A DNA stretch of 58,592 nucleotides. It comes from Planctomycetes bacterium GWF2_41_51. Lineage in GTDB: Bacteria > Planctomycetota > Phycisphaerae > Sedimentisphaerales > UBA12454. The stretch spans positions 1 to 58,592 of the forward strand of contig MHXZ01000069.1 in NCBI GenBank assembly GCA_001825665.1. The letters are read 5' to 3'. Within the stretch, counting starts at the first letter, position 1, and every line of letters begins with the position of its first letter. Below the pieces are notes generated by a model. The model did no database searches and was not told where the DNA came from. It saw only the letters and a program-made list of their open reading frames with translations. Position numbers and translations under genes: made by a program. Shown piece by piece: positions 8,107-17,456 of the stretch.

Positions 8107-10041
8107 ATGAAAAAAAAGTGTCATAACAGAATACATGACAAGGACTTATACACAAAAGCCTTTATTGTATTTACGACATTTATGGTCTGTTTCTTTATGA
8201 GCGGGTGCAGTCCTGCAAAATACAGGGAAGATATAGATAAAACCGCGGATAAAATTCTGGCCGAAAAACAATATGATGCAACCGGAAAAAGAACGAAATT
8301 CTCAATAAATCGACCAAGTGATATTCTCAGAAAACGATTATTAAAAGGTCAGAATTTGCCAGTATCAAGTCCTGCTTCTCTGGGTGCTGAAAAGCTGCAA
8401 GAGATTGAACACTGGCCTGAGAAAGGCTATCCCCATGAAACTACGGGGGGAAAAATCACTGATATTAACGACGTGAACGGAATAGTTGTTATATCATTGT
8501 TGGATGCGCTGCAAATCGGTGCATATAACAGCTTCGATTATCAAACACGCAAAGAAGAAATATTTCAGACAGCTCTTGAACTTGAACTTGAACGAGATGA
8601 ATTTCGAAATTCATTTTTCGCGCAAATTCAAAACCTTGTTAGCACAGACACAACAGGCAACAGGACTGTGAGCGGAACAGTTACAAGCGGTTCCGTAGGA
8701 GTCAGCAGAAGGTTTATGAACGGAGCGGAAGTAACATCTTCTATAGGAATAGATTTCGCAAACCTGTTGACAAACGGCCGAGAGTTTTCAAGAGGGCTTT
8801 CAGCAGATATGACCATTTCAATACCTCTGCTTAGAGGGTCAGGGAGACATATAGTAACGGAACCTTTGATACAGGCGGAAAGAAATGTGATTTACGCGTT
8901 TTGGGATTTCGAACAATTCAAAAAAGATTTTGCAGTAGGAGTCGCAACCCGGTATCTCACAGTGCTTCAGCAATTGGATGAAATAAAAAATACCGCCTCG
9001 GATTATCGCAGCAGAATAGATACCGCCAATCGAAGCAGAAGACTGGCCGATGCGGGCAGAATTCAGGAAATAGAAGTTGACCAGGCGGTACAGCAGGAAT
9101 TGAGCGCACGGCAGAGTTGGATCCGTGCAACACAATCATATAAACGAGAACTCGATTCATTTAAAGTTTTCCTGGGACTTCCGCCGGATGCCGATCTCGA
9201 GCTTGATCCGAATGAACTTGAAAAACTCATCGGACCCGCGATGGAGATGATTAACGAGGCCCAGGAGCGGGCTTTGATAGATGAATCGCCGATAATTACA
9301 GAGGACAATGAAGAACAGGCATTAGTTGAAATCATGGAGCCTGATTATAAAAACGCAGGGCCTTATGAAATCAAAGAGCCAAACGCAATACAGCTTGCAT
9401 TTTTTAATCGATTGGATTTAAAAAGAACTGAAGGTCAGGTTTATGATGCACAAAGAGCGGTTGTAGTCGCGGCGGACGCATTGAGAGCGGAACTGACATT
9501 TTTGGGAGAAGGCAGAATAGGTTCAGGCAGAAGCATAGGTTCAACGGGACTTCCAAACGCGACATTTGTGGCAAATGAAGGTGTTTTTTCATCTTTAGTA
9601 ACTCTGGATTTACCATTTGAAAGGACATTGGAAGCTGTTAATTACCGCAACAGCTATATCGCTCTTGAACGAAGCGTCCGGGACGTGCAAACACTTGAGG
9701 ATTCGATTAAAATCGATATTCGCAACTCGCTTCGAGATTCACTGGAAGCTCGCGAAAATATGTATATCCAGGCAAAAGCAGTTGCAGTGGCACAAAAGCG
9801 AGTCAAGAGCGTAAATATGTTTTTAGACGCCGGCAGAGCGCAGATTCGTGACCTGCTGGAGGCACAAGATGCATTATTAGAGGCACAAAATGCTCTAACG
9901 GCCGCAATAGTACGATATAGAATATCGGAATTGAACATTCAGCGGGATATGGGTGTTTTGGAAATCGACGAAAATGGATTATGGAAAGAGTACTTTTCCG
10001 GAGAACAATTAAATGTCAAAGAAGAAAATCTCTATTATTAG
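8107..10041 (+). CDS. TolC-family outer-membrane efflux lipoprotein
   Basis: This 644-residue protein has an N-terminal signal ending in a lipobox, FMSGC (Cys about 36), so it is a predicted lipoprotein. The region from about 130 to 620 has the two long helical-hairpin repeats of TolC/OEP channels, for example DYRSRIDTANRSRRLADAGR and the later AQKRVKSVNMFLDAGRAQIRDLLEAQDALLEAQ. An acidic insertion lies near 400. It would form the outer-membrane duct for the adaptor and MacB-type pump downstream. Its 3' end overlaps the adaptor start by 29 nt, which implies coupled expression. Confidence 0.88.
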   Translation: MKKKCHNRIHDKDLYTKAFIVFTTFMVCFFMSGCSPAKYREDIDKTADKILAEKQYDATGKRTKFSINRPSDILRKRLLKGQNLPVSSPASLGAEKLQEIEHWPEKGYPHETTGGKITDINDVNGIVVISLLDALQIGAYNSFDYQTRKEEIFQTALELELERDEFRNSFFAQIQNLVSTDTTGNRTVSGTVTSGSVGVSRRFMNGAEVTSSIGIDFANLLTNGREFSRGLSADMTISIPLLRGSGRHIVTEPLIQAERNVIYAFWDFEQFKKDFAVGVATRYLTVLQQLDEIKNTASDYRSRIDTANRSRRLADAGRIQEIEVDQAVQQELSARQSWIRATQSYKRELDSFKVFLGLPPDADLELDPNELEKLIGPAMEMINEAQERALIDESPIITEDNEEQALVEIMEPDYKNAGPYEIKEPNAIQLAFFNRLDLKRTEGQVYDAQRAVVVAADALRAELTFLGEGRIGSGRSIGSTGLPNATFVANEGVFSSLVTLDLPFERTLEAVNYRNSYIALERSVRDVQTLEDSIKIDIRNSLRDSLEARENMYIQAKAVAVAQKRVKSVNMFLDAGRAQIRDLLEAQDALLEAQNALTAAIVRYRISELNIQRDMGVLEIDENGLWKEYFSGEQLNVKEENLYY

Positions 10042-11773
10042 CTGCGCAGCAATAATCCCTGTATTTGTTTTTATATCAGGGCTGCAATTGCTCAAAAATA
10101 AGGATAGCAATACTGCGTATGGTCCTCTTTATAACGTTAAGAAAGGACCATTAACGATCAGTTTTGTTGAATCCGGCACGATAAAGGCCCGAGATCAAGT
10201 GATACTGAAATGCGAGGTCGAAGGCAGGACATCGATAACCTACGTCATACCCGAAGGAACTCGAGTTACTAAAGGTGAACTGCTTATAGAACTTGATGTA
10301 AGCAGCCTTGAAGATCAGAGAATTGATCGTGAAATTGATGTTCAGAATGCTGAAGCAGCATATATAAGCGCAAAAGAAAACCTTGCGGTTGTGGAAAATC
10401 AGGCGAAAAGCGATAATGACCTCGCAGAACTTACGCTTGCTTTCGCAAAGCAAGACCTGGAAAAATATGAAAAAGGAGAATTCCTTTCCGAGCTTTTGAA
10501 GGCAAACACAGAGATCACACTTGCCGAGGAAGAACTAAGCAAAGCAGAAGACTATCTTGAGTGGTCTGAAAAACTTTTTTCTGAAAAATATATTCCAGAG
10601 ACAGAACTTAAAGGCGACAGGCTGACAAAAAAGAAATGGGAACTTAATTTAGATATCGCTAACACTAATAAGCAACTGCTCACAGATTATACCTATAAAC
10701 GCAATCTCGCCAAACTCATAAGTGATGTAAACCAGAACGAAATGGCTCTTGAGCGAACCATTCGAAAAGCCAATGCAAATGTAATACAAGCACAAGCCGA
10801 ATTGAAGGCTAAAGAAGCGGAATTCAGAAGGCAAAAAGATAAATTGGTAAAAGTTGAAAATCAAATTTCAAAAACGAAAATATATGCACCGGAAAATGGA
10901 TTGGTAATATATGCCACAAGCGCGAAAAGCTCAGGCTGGAGAGGTTCAAGCTCGGAGCCTTTAGATATCGGAAGAGAAGTTTCTGAACGTGAAGAACTGA
11001 TTTATCTTCCGACAGGAGACGCGACAGATGCCGAAATTATGATTCATGAATCATATTTGAAAAAGATTTTAAAAGGCATGCCGACAATTATTACGGTAGA
11101 TGCTCTTGCCGGTAAAACTTTTTACGGCACGATAAAGCAAATCGCACCGCTGCCGGACTCCCGAAGTATGTGGATGAATCCTGATTTGAAAGTTTACATG
11201 ACGAAAGTTGAAATGGAAGGCCTGGACCCAATGCTAAGAAGCGGTATGAGCTGTCAGGCAGAAATAATAGTTCAGCAAATTAAAGAAGCAGTTTATATTC
11301 CTCTTCAAGCGGTTATACGAGTGGCACAGGAGCCAACCGTTTTTGTTAAGAACGGAAAAACATTCGCAGCGCGAACAGTTAAAACCGGCCTTGATAATAA
11401 CAAAGTAATTCATATTACAGAAGGACTAAATGACGGCGATACGATACTTCTTAATCCTCCATTAAAGTCAGCGGCGGTATATACTAAAGCGGAGGATGAA
11501 TACGGTACGGGGCTGCAGGAAAAAATCAGCAGCGGTCTAAAAAATGCCGAAACAATGGGCATGACTGCTGTCGAACCAGAGGAACCCAAAGTCGAAATCC
11601 CTGATGCTGCAGCGATAACGAAGCAGCTTGAAAACCTTACTCCTGAGCAAATTGCAGAAATGAAAAATAAATATGAAAATATGTCTCCTGAGGAAAAAGA
11701 AAAAAAGAAACAGCAATTCGGCGGGGGCAAGCAAGGCGGCAAAAAACGAAGCAGGACACAGGAAAATCAATAA
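10013..11773 (+). CDS. HlyD/MacA-like periplasmic adaptor
   Basis: This 586-residue membrane-fusion protein has one N-terminal membrane helix (residues 6-24), a lipoyl-like half (VILKCEVEG...VIPEGTRVTKGELLIELD), a long coiled coil (about 100-290) and then the second lipoyl and beta-barrel parts (KIYAPENGLVIYA; AVYIPLQAVIRVAQEPTVFV). The last ~60 residues are unusual for the family: LTPEQIAEMKNKYENMSPEE followed by a Gly/Lys-rich tail. It links the inner-membrane ABC pump to the TolC-like duct. ATG at 10013 lies inside the TolC gene, and its stop is immediately followed by the ATPase ATG. Confidence 0.88.
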   Translation: MSKKKISIISCAAIIPVFVFISGLQLLKNKDSNTAYGPLYNVKKGPLTISFVESGTIKARDQVILKCEVEGRTSITYVIPEGTRVTKGELLIELDVSSLEDQRIDREIDVQNAEAAYISAKENLAVVENQAKSDNDLAELTLAFAKQDLEKYEKGEFLSELLKANTEITLAEEELSKAEDYLEWSEKLFSEKYIPETELKGDRLTKKKWELNLDIANTNKQLLTDYTYKRNLAKLISDVNQNEMALERTIRKANANVIQAQAELKAKEAEFRRQKDKLVKVENQISKTKIYAPENGLVIYATSAKSSGWRGSSSEPLDIGREVSEREELIYLPTGDATDAEIMIHESYLKKILKGMPTIITVDALAGKTFYGTIKQIAPLPDSRSMWMNPDLKVYMTKVEMEGLDPMLRSGMSCQAEIIVQQIKEAVYIPLQAVIRVAQEPTVFVKNGKTFAARTVKTGLDNNKVIHITEGLNDGDTILLNPPLKSAAVYTKAEDEYGTGLQEKISSGLKNAETMGMTAVEPEEPKVEIPDAAAITKQLENLTPEQIAEMKNKYENMSPEEKEKKKQQFGGGKQGGKKRSRTQENQ

Positions 11774-12454
11774 ATGGACATAGTTCGTTTTAAGAATATT
11801 CGGAAGATATATGAAATGGGCGCCGAGCCTGTGCACGCACTTGACGGCGTTGATATTGGATTTGCTAAAGGAAGTTTCTGGGCAATAATGGGGCCGAGCG
11901 GGTCCGGCAAAAGCACGATGATGAATATACTCGGATGCCTTGACCGCCCTACTTCCGGACAATATTTTCTCCAGGAGAAAGACGTAAGTACACTTGCAGA
12001 TGATGAGTTAAGCGATATAAGATTGAAGTACATAGGGTTTATCTTTCAGAGCTTTAATTTGATTCCGCAATTAACAGTTCAGAAAAATATCGAGCTTCCT
12101 CTTTATTATCTTGGGTGGGATGCGGAAAGAAGCGCAGCAAGAGCGAAAGAACTGGCAGCGAAAGTCGGTCTGGAGACAAGACTAAATCATCGGCCTTCTG
12201 AACTTTCGGGCGGACAGATGCAAAGAGTTGCGGTTGCAAGGTCTCTTGCAGTTGACCCGCAATTAATTCTTGCAGATGAGCCGACGGGAAATCTTGACAG
12301 CAAAACCGGCGAACAGATAATGGAGCTTCTCACGGAGTTGAATAAAGAAGGGACATCCATTATTATGGTAACTCATGAACCTGATATAGCGGCACACGCG
12401 CATCACAGATTACATATGAAAGACGGAAAAGTAGAAAGAATCGACAGTAACTAA
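11774..12454 (+). CDS. ABC transporter ATPase, MacB/LolD type
   Basis: This 226-residue nucleotide-binding subunit shows Walker A GPSGSGKS (40-47), the signature LSGGQMQR (about 143-150), Walker [11 protein letters not shown] (about 163) and the H-loop VTHEPD. It belongs to the MacB/LolD/FtsE-like group that powers mechanotransmission rather than classical substrate transport. The ATG directly follows the adaptor stop, and its own stop shares a base with the permease start (TAATG). It should pair with the permease that follows. Confidence 0.93.
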   Translation: MDIVRFKNIRKIYEMGAEPVHALDGVDIGFAKGSFWAIMGPSGSGKSTMMNILGCLDRPTSGQYFLQEKDVSTLADDELSDIRLKYIGFIFQSFNLIPQLTVQKNIELPLYYLGWDAERSAARAKELAAKVGLETRLNHRPSELSGGQMQRVAVARSLAVDPQLILADEPTGNLDSKTGEQIMELLTELNKEGTSIIMVTHEPDIAAHAHHRLHMKDGKVERIDSN

Positions 12455-13728
12455 TGGCAATACATCAATCAAAAATCGCACGGAATATCTGGCTTGGAAT
12501 CGAAAACCTGCTGCTGCATAAGCTTCGCTCATTTCTTACGATGCTTGGGGTTGTGTTCGGAGTCGGAAGTGTTGTGGCAATGCTGGCGGTCGGTGAAGGC
12601 GCAAGTAAAGAAGCGCTTACCCGTATACAAAAACTCGGAAGCAATAATATCATTATCAATTCAGTAAAATCAATTGACCAGGAAGGCCAGTCAACCCAGC
12701 AATCGTATATGAGTATATATGGATTGACTTACCTCGACCACGAAAGAATTCGCTCAAATTTTCCGAATGTTCAGCAAGTGGCCCCTGCCAAACTGATACG
12801 CAAAGAATCAAAAGTCGGATCTAATACGCTGGAATTAAGAATTGTAGGGACAACAAACGAATGGTTTGACCTTGTGCCAAGACAAGTTCTCGCGGGACGT
12901 GTTTTCGACAAAAAAGACGTAGAAAACTTTTCCGCGGCTGTGGTATTAACCGAATTTGGCGCAAGAAGACTTCTGGCGAATAAAAATTCAATTGGGCAGC
13001 CAATAAAAATAGGCGGAGATTCCTTCGAAGTTATCGGGATTGTCAAAAATGAACAAGGTATGGCTGGAAATATCCAGATACCAGACCAGCAGGTAGATGC
13101 TTATGTACCGCTGAGTACAATAAAAAAATATTTCGGTGATATCTTTTTCAAAAGATCAAGCGGGACGATTACATTCGAGCTTGTAGAACTGCACCAGGTA
13201 ATCGTTCAGGTAGATGATATCCAATATGTCGAATCAACGGCGGCAGGAATCGAGAGAATGCTGCAGAATTTTCACAAGAAAAATGATTATGTTATGAGTG
13301 TTCCGCTTGCACTTCTTAAAGAAGCGGAAGCAACCAAACGCAGATTCAATATCGTTCTTGGTTCTATCGCAAGCATAAGTCTGCTGGTAGGCGGTATAGG
13401 CATTATGAATATTATGCTTGCTTCTGTAACTGAGCGGACGCGCGAAATAGGAATTCGGCGTGCAATCGGAGCCAAACGCAGTCAAATCATCAGTCAATTC
13501 TTAATCGAAACAGTCGTGCTTTCAACTTTGGGGGGAATTGTCGGGCTTGCGATGGGAATTACAATTCCTTTAATCATAACATTTTTCGCGAAAATGCCGA
13601 CAGTTATAACTGCAAAAAGCATTCTATTTCCTCTGTTCATAAGCGTTGGAATCGGTATTGTTTTTGGGTTATATCCGGCGATAAACGCTGCGAGAGTTGA
13701 CCCAATCATCGCGCTTCGACATGAATAA
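12454..13728 (+). CDS. MacB/FtsX-type ABC permease
   Basis: This 424-residue inner-membrane protein has the MacB topology: one N-terminal helix (about 20-42), a large periplasmic MacB_PCD-like domain (about 45-280) and three C-terminal helices forming the FtsX domain. Signature segments are FLTMLGVVFGVGSVVAML near the start and ASVTERTREIGIRRAIGAKR near 325. It ends the tolC-hlyD-ATPase-permease operon. The set is a complete tripartite exporter of the MacAB-TolC kind. The cargo (peptide, lipid, antibiotic or siderophore) cannot be inferred. Confidence 0.92.
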   Translation: MAIHQSKIARNIWLGIENLLLHKLRSFLTMLGVVFGVGSVVAMLAVGEGASKEALTRIQKLGSNNIIINSVKSIDQEGQSTQQSYMSIYGLTYLDHERIRSNFPNVQQVAPAKLIRKESKVGSNTLELRIVGTTNEWFDLVPRQVLAGRVFDKKDVENFSAAVVLTEFGARRLLANKNSIGQPIKIGGDSFEVIGIVKNEQGMAGNIQIPDQQVDAYVPLSTIKKYFGDIFFKRSSGTITFELVELHQVIVQVDDIQYVESTAAGIERMLQNFHKKNDYVMSVPLALLKEAEATKRRFNIVLGSIASISLLVGGIGIMNIMLASVTERTREIGIRRAIGAKRSQIISQFLIETVVLSTLGGIVGLAMGITIPLIITFFAKMPTVITAKSILFPLFISVGIGIVFGLYPAINAARVDPIIALRHE

Positions 13729-13773
13729 TTAAATAGAAAATTGAAGATTGAAGATTTTGCATACCTTAAACAA

Positions 13774-13801
13774 TTGCCTTTCATCTCTTATATGATATAC
13801 T
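13774..13801 (+). promoter_or_regulatory. Sigma-70-like promoter of the peptidoglycan-recycling operon
   Basis: TTGCCT (13774-13779) and TATACT (13796-13801) are separated by 16 bp. A leader of about 20 nt with AGGGAAG then precedes the ATG at 13829. It lies in the 100-bp gap after the MacB permease and would drive the four overlapping genes that follow. Confidence 0.6.
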
Positions 13802-13828
13802 AACAGAATACTTATCAGGGAAGATAAA

Positions 13829-15496
13829 ATGTTCAAAAGATTGTTGATACCGCCCAGGAAGGTTTCTGTACGCAAAGGTTTTTTCCGGCTGACAGATTCG
13901 GCCGTTTTAAAGTTCTATCAGGATAATACAGTTTGCAATCCCGAAGGGTACAAAATTGAAATTCTTCCAAACGGCATAGAAATTTATTCTTCAACAGAAG
14001 CGGGGAGTTTTTACGCCATTCAAACACTCAAAGACCTCGCGGAAATTCATAATGATAAACTGCCCTGCTGTGTGATTGAGGATTGGCCTGATTTTAAAAG
14101 GCGCGGGGTTTATCTGGATTGTTCACGCGGCAAAGTGCCGAAATTAAGCACATTGAAAAGCCTTGTAACTTATCTTGCACAATGGAAAATCAACGAACTT
14201 CAGCTTTATATCGAAAATGTTTTTACTTTTAAAAAGCATCCTTTAATCGGGAAGGGATATTCTCCGTTTACGCCTGATGAAATTCTTGAACTTCAGAGGC
14301 ACTGCAAAAAATATCATATCAAATTAGTCGGTTCGCTGGCGAGTTTTGGTCATTTGGAAAGAATTCTTGAAATTCCAAAATATCAGCATCTTGGCGAATT
14401 GCCGGGATATCGGGGACTTGCGGGCGGAACAACGCTTTGTCCGACAGATCCTGGCTCAATAAAACTTATGAAGGATTTGTACAAAGAATTTGTGCCGCTG
14501 TTCGAGGCGGAAGATTTTAATGTCTGCTGCGATGAGACATGGGAGCTGGGCGAAGGAAGAAGTAAAAAACTGGCCGACGAAATCGGAAAGGGGAAAATTT
14601 ATCTTGAGTTTATATTGAAGATTTACGAGCTTTGTCAGAAATACGGCAAAAGAATGAATATGTGGGCAGATATTGTATTGAAGCATCCTGAACTTTTGGG
14701 TGAACTGCCGAAAGATATTGTGCTGCTCAATTGGGAATACGAAGCCAGCGGCAAAAATATTTACAGGACAAAAGAGCTTGCGAAAGCGGGGTTGCCGTTT
14801 ATGGTTTGTCCGGGTACGAGCAGTTGGCTAACACACGGGTCAAGGCTTCCAAATTCAATGGAGAATGTTACGAATTTTGCGGAGCAGGGAAGAAAATTCG
14901 GAGCGGAGGGTTTGCTGAACACTGACTGGGGCGATCAGGGACACAGGAATTTTCTGGGCGTAAGTCTGCACAGTTTTGCACATGGAGCGGCGCAAAGCTG
15001 GAATGGAAAAGCGGTCGATAATAAAAAGTTTACAGAAAATTTCTGCCGTAACTTTTTTCACAAGCCTGAAATTTCAAAAACCATAAAATCTTTGGGAAAC
15101 AATTATCTTCTCTGTGGAACAAATGTTCCGAATAAAAGCTGGCTGTATCATGCTTTGGTCGAACCAGTAGAGAATGTAGGGTCTGACAGCTATATATATA
15201 AAATGAATGATAAGGGATTGAAAAAAATAACTGAGCGGTTTTCTTTGGGCAGACACACAGGTCTGCCCCTACTTTTGAATACATTTGAAAATACAACTTA
15301 TGAAGAAATTATGCTTGCGACGAAGATGGATTGCATTGCCGCTAAACGAGCGTTAAAAATAAAAGGAATAAAAATAAATATTTCTAAAAATGAAATTAAT
15401 AATATGACGAAGGATTTTAAAAGATTGTGGCTGAAACGGAATAAGCCTTCAAGATTAAAAGATAATTTAAAATTGTTTAAACAAATATGCGAATAA
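13829..15496 (+). CDS. GH20-like beta-N-acetylhexosaminidase, no signal peptide
   Basis: This 555-residue protein has an N-terminal GH20b-like alpha/beta domain (about 1-85) and a TIM barrel starting at DFKRRGVYLDCSRGKVP. The GH20 catalytic Asp-Glu pair is visible in NVCCDETWELGEG, and NTDWGD fits a later substrate-binding segment. Such enzymes remove terminal beta-GlcNAc. With no export signal and anmK overlapping its 3' end by 10 nt, it probably releases GlcNAc from imported muropeptide sugars inside the cell, the job usually done by NagZ (GH3). A 26-bp palindromic repeat (15247-15272) is embedded in frame in the C-terminal part (inference that it is an insertion). Confidence 0.82.
   Translation: MFKRLLIPPRKVSVRKGFFRLTDSAVLKFYQDNTVCNPEGYKIEILPNGIEIYSSTEAGSFYAIQTLKDLAEIHNDKLPCCVIEDWPDFKRRGVYLDCSRGKVPKLSTLKSLVTYLAQWKINELQLYIENVFTFKKHPLIGKGYSPFTPDEILELQRHCKKYHIKLVGSLASFGHLERILEIPKYQHLGELPGYRGLAGGTTLCPTDPGSIKLMKDLYKEFVPLFEAEDFNVCCDETWELGEGRSKKLADEIGKGKIYLEFILKIYELCQKYGKRMNMWADIVLKHPELLGELPKDIVLLNWEYEASGKNIYRTKELAKAGLPFMVCPGTSSWLTHGSRLPNSMENVTNFAEQGRKFGAEGLLNTDWGDQGHRNFLGVSLHSFAHGAAQSWNGKAVDNKKFTENFCRNFFHKPEISKTIKSLGNNYLLCGTNVPNKSWLYHALVEPVENVGSDSYIYKMNDKGLKKITERFSLGRHTGLPLLLNTFENTTYEEIMLATKMDCIAAKRALKIKGIKINISKNEINNMTKDFKRLWLKRNKPSRLKDNLKLFKQICE
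15247..15272. repeat. GGGC...GCCC palindromic repeat inside the GH20 coding sequence
   Basis: GGGCAGACACACAGGTCTGCCCCTAC forms a stem GGGCAGAC/GTCTGCCC and matches the element at 22820-22847 (GGGCGAAC/GTTCGCCC followed by TTAC) and more weakly 24378-24398. It is read through without a frame change, adding about nine residues (around GRHTGLPL). It lies away from the catalytic barrel motifs. Confidence 0.7.
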
Positions 15497-16575
15497 TTGG
15501 TCTTATGTCCGGAACAAGCACCGACGGAGTTGATGCGGCGGTTGTCGATATCGAAAATAACAAGGTCGATGTGATAGCGTTCGATACTTTTGCATATTCG
15601 GCTTCGATGCGAAGAAGAATTCTCGAAATGGGTGAACAGAAACTTTGTAGACCTGCGGATATATCCGGTTTGAATTTTGAGATTGGAGGAGTTTTTGCAG
15701 AGGCAGTAAAAAAACTATGCGGCAAACATAAAATAAATCTAAAAACCATCGACCTTATCGGTTCGCACGGTCAGACCATTTTTCATAGTCCTGCGAAAAA
15801 CACTTTGCAGATTGGGGAACCATCTATAATCGCTTATAAGACGGGAATAAAGACGGTTGCTGATTTTCGGCCGATGGATATCGCGGCAGGCGGTCAGGGA
15901 GCACCGCTTGTGCCATTTGCCGATTATTTCCTGTTTAAAAGTAAAAAAAACAGAGTAGTCCAGAATATCGGCGGAATAGCAAATTTGACTTTTCTGCCTG
16001 CGAACTGCAAATTGAAGGATGTTATCGCATTTGATTCTGGGCCGGGAAATATGATAATTGACAGGCTTGTATTTTTATTGACTAAAGGAAAGCAAAATTT
16101 CGATAAAGGCGGAAAAATTTCGGTACAAGGAAAAGTAAATTCTAAAATATTAAGTCAAATGCTGACACATCCCTACTTGCGCAGGAAACCGCCGAAGACG
16201 ACAGGAAGAGAAATGTTTGGGAAAGAATACGCAGATGAATTTTTTAAAAAATTGCCGAGCAAAGATGTAATCGCAACGGCGACGGCATTTACCGCGATAA
16301 GCATCGCTGATGCTTACAGGAAATTTTTGCCGATTGAGCCTGATGAAGTGATACTTTGCGGCGGAGGAGCGAGAAATGATACTTTAGTGAAGATGCTGCG
16401 GGAAAATATTAAGGCCAAGATTCTCTTTACGGACGACTTCGGAATCAGCAGCGATGCAAAGGAAGCTGTGTCGTTTGCGATTCTGGCATACGCTACGATA
16501 AATGGAATGCCAAATAACGTTCCGAACGCAACGGGAGCAAGAGAACCAGTAGTTTTAGGAAAAATAATAAAATGA
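15487..16575 (+). CDS. anmK: Anhydro-N-acetylmuramic acid kinase
   Basis: This 362-residue kinase converts 1,6-anhydro-MurNAc and ATP to MurNAc-6-phosphate in cytoplasmic peptidoglycan recycling. The ASKHA-fold N-terminus GLMSGTSTDGVDAAVVD (residues 5-21), IGSHGQTIFH near 94 and VQNIGGIANLTFLP near 158 are the family hallmarks, and ILCGGGARN lies near 293. Its length is normal. It starts inside the GH20 gene and its stop overlaps the murQ start (ATGA), so production should be tightly coupled. Confidence 0.95.
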   Translation: MRIIGLMSGTSTDGVDAAVVDIENNKVDVIAFDTFAYSASMRRRILEMGEQKLCRPADISGLNFEIGGVFAEAVKKLCGKHKINLKTIDLIGSHGQTIFHSPAKNTLQIGEPSIIAYKTGIKTVADFRPMDIAAGGQGAPLVPFADYFLFKSKKNRVVQNIGGIANLTFLPANCKLKDVIAFDSGPGNMIIDRLVFLLTKGKQNFDKGGKISVQGKVNSKILSQMLTHPYLRRKPPKTTGREMFGKEYADEFFKKLPSKDVIATATAFTAISIADAYRKFLPIEPDEVILCGGGARNDTLVKMLRENIKAKILFTDDFGISSDAKEAVSFAILAYATINGMPNNVPNATGAREPVVLGKIIK

Positions 16576-17456
16576 AACTGCCTATGACGGAAAAAAGAAA
16601 CAGCAAAAGCAAAAATATCGACCAATTAGATACTTTGGAAATTGTTAAACTCATTAATTCGGAAGATATGCTTGTTGCGCCGGCGGTTGGGCGAGAATCG
16701 AAAAAAATTGCCGCGGCAGTCGATATGATTGTTGAGCGGTTTAAAAGAAACGGCAGACTTTTCTATGTCGGGGCGGGAACAAGTGGAAGACTGGGAGTTC
16801 TGGACGCATCGGAATGTCCGCCAACTTTTGGTGTAAGTCCCCTGCTTGTGCAGGGAATTATCGCAGGCGGCAAACGGGCACTTGTGCGGGCGGTCGAAGG
16901 CGCTGAAGACAAAATCAAAGACGGAATCGAGCAAATCAAAAAACGAAAGATAACCGCAAAAGATGTGGTTGTCGGGATCGCGGCGTGCGGACTGACGCCT
17001 TTTGTGCGGGCGGCACTTAAAGAAGCAAAAAAAAGAAAAGCAGGAACAATATTTATAACGTGTGCGGGAGCGATAAAAGATATACCCGCTGAAATAGTTA
17101 TTAATCCAGTCGTGGGCCCGGAGATTATTACCGGTTCGACACGAATGAAAGCGGGAACCGCAACTAAACTTGTGCTCAATCTGCTGACAACGACAGCAAT
17201 GATAAAAATGGGTAAAGTTTACGGCAACCTGATGGTCGATTTGAAAGCGACAAATAATAAATTACGCAACAGGTCGGTGAGAATTGTTTCGGAAATGACT
17301 GGATTATCAAAAAATGATTCGACAAAACTGCTGAAGAAAGCTGATATGAAAGTCAAAACAGCAATTGTTATGTATTTTAGAAAAGTCAATTCTGCTGATG
17401 CGGTGGAAATTTTAAATGAATGCGGGCAATCTTTGCGAAAGGCCATTGATAAATGA
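16572..17456 (+). CDS. murQ: N-acetylmuramic acid 6-phosphate etherase
   Basis: This 294-residue SIS-domain enzyme removes the lactyl ether from MurNAc-6-phosphate to give GlcNAc-6-phosphate and D-lactate. Typical segments are RLFYVGAGTSGRLGVLDASE (about 57-76), the catalytic-region VEGAEDK and GPEIITGSTRMKAGTA. It has the usual length. It acts right after AnmK, and the gene overlaps both neighbours by ATGA junctions. No nagA/nagB genes for the next steps are in the window. Confidence 0.95.
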   Translation: MKLPMTEKRNSKSKNIDQLDTLEIVKLINSEDMLVAPAVGRESKKIAAAVDMIVERFKRNGRLFYVGAGTSGRLGVLDASECPPTFGVSPLLVQGIIAGGKRALVRAVEGAEDKIKDGIEQIKKRKITAKDVVVGIAACGLTPFVRAALKEAKKRKAGTIFITCAGAIKDIPAEIVINPVVGPEIITGSTRMKAGTATKLVLNLLTTTAMIKMGKVYGNLMVDLKATNNKLRNRSVRIVSEMTGLSKNDSTKLLKKADMKVKTAIVMYFRKVNSADAVEILNECGQSLRKAIDK

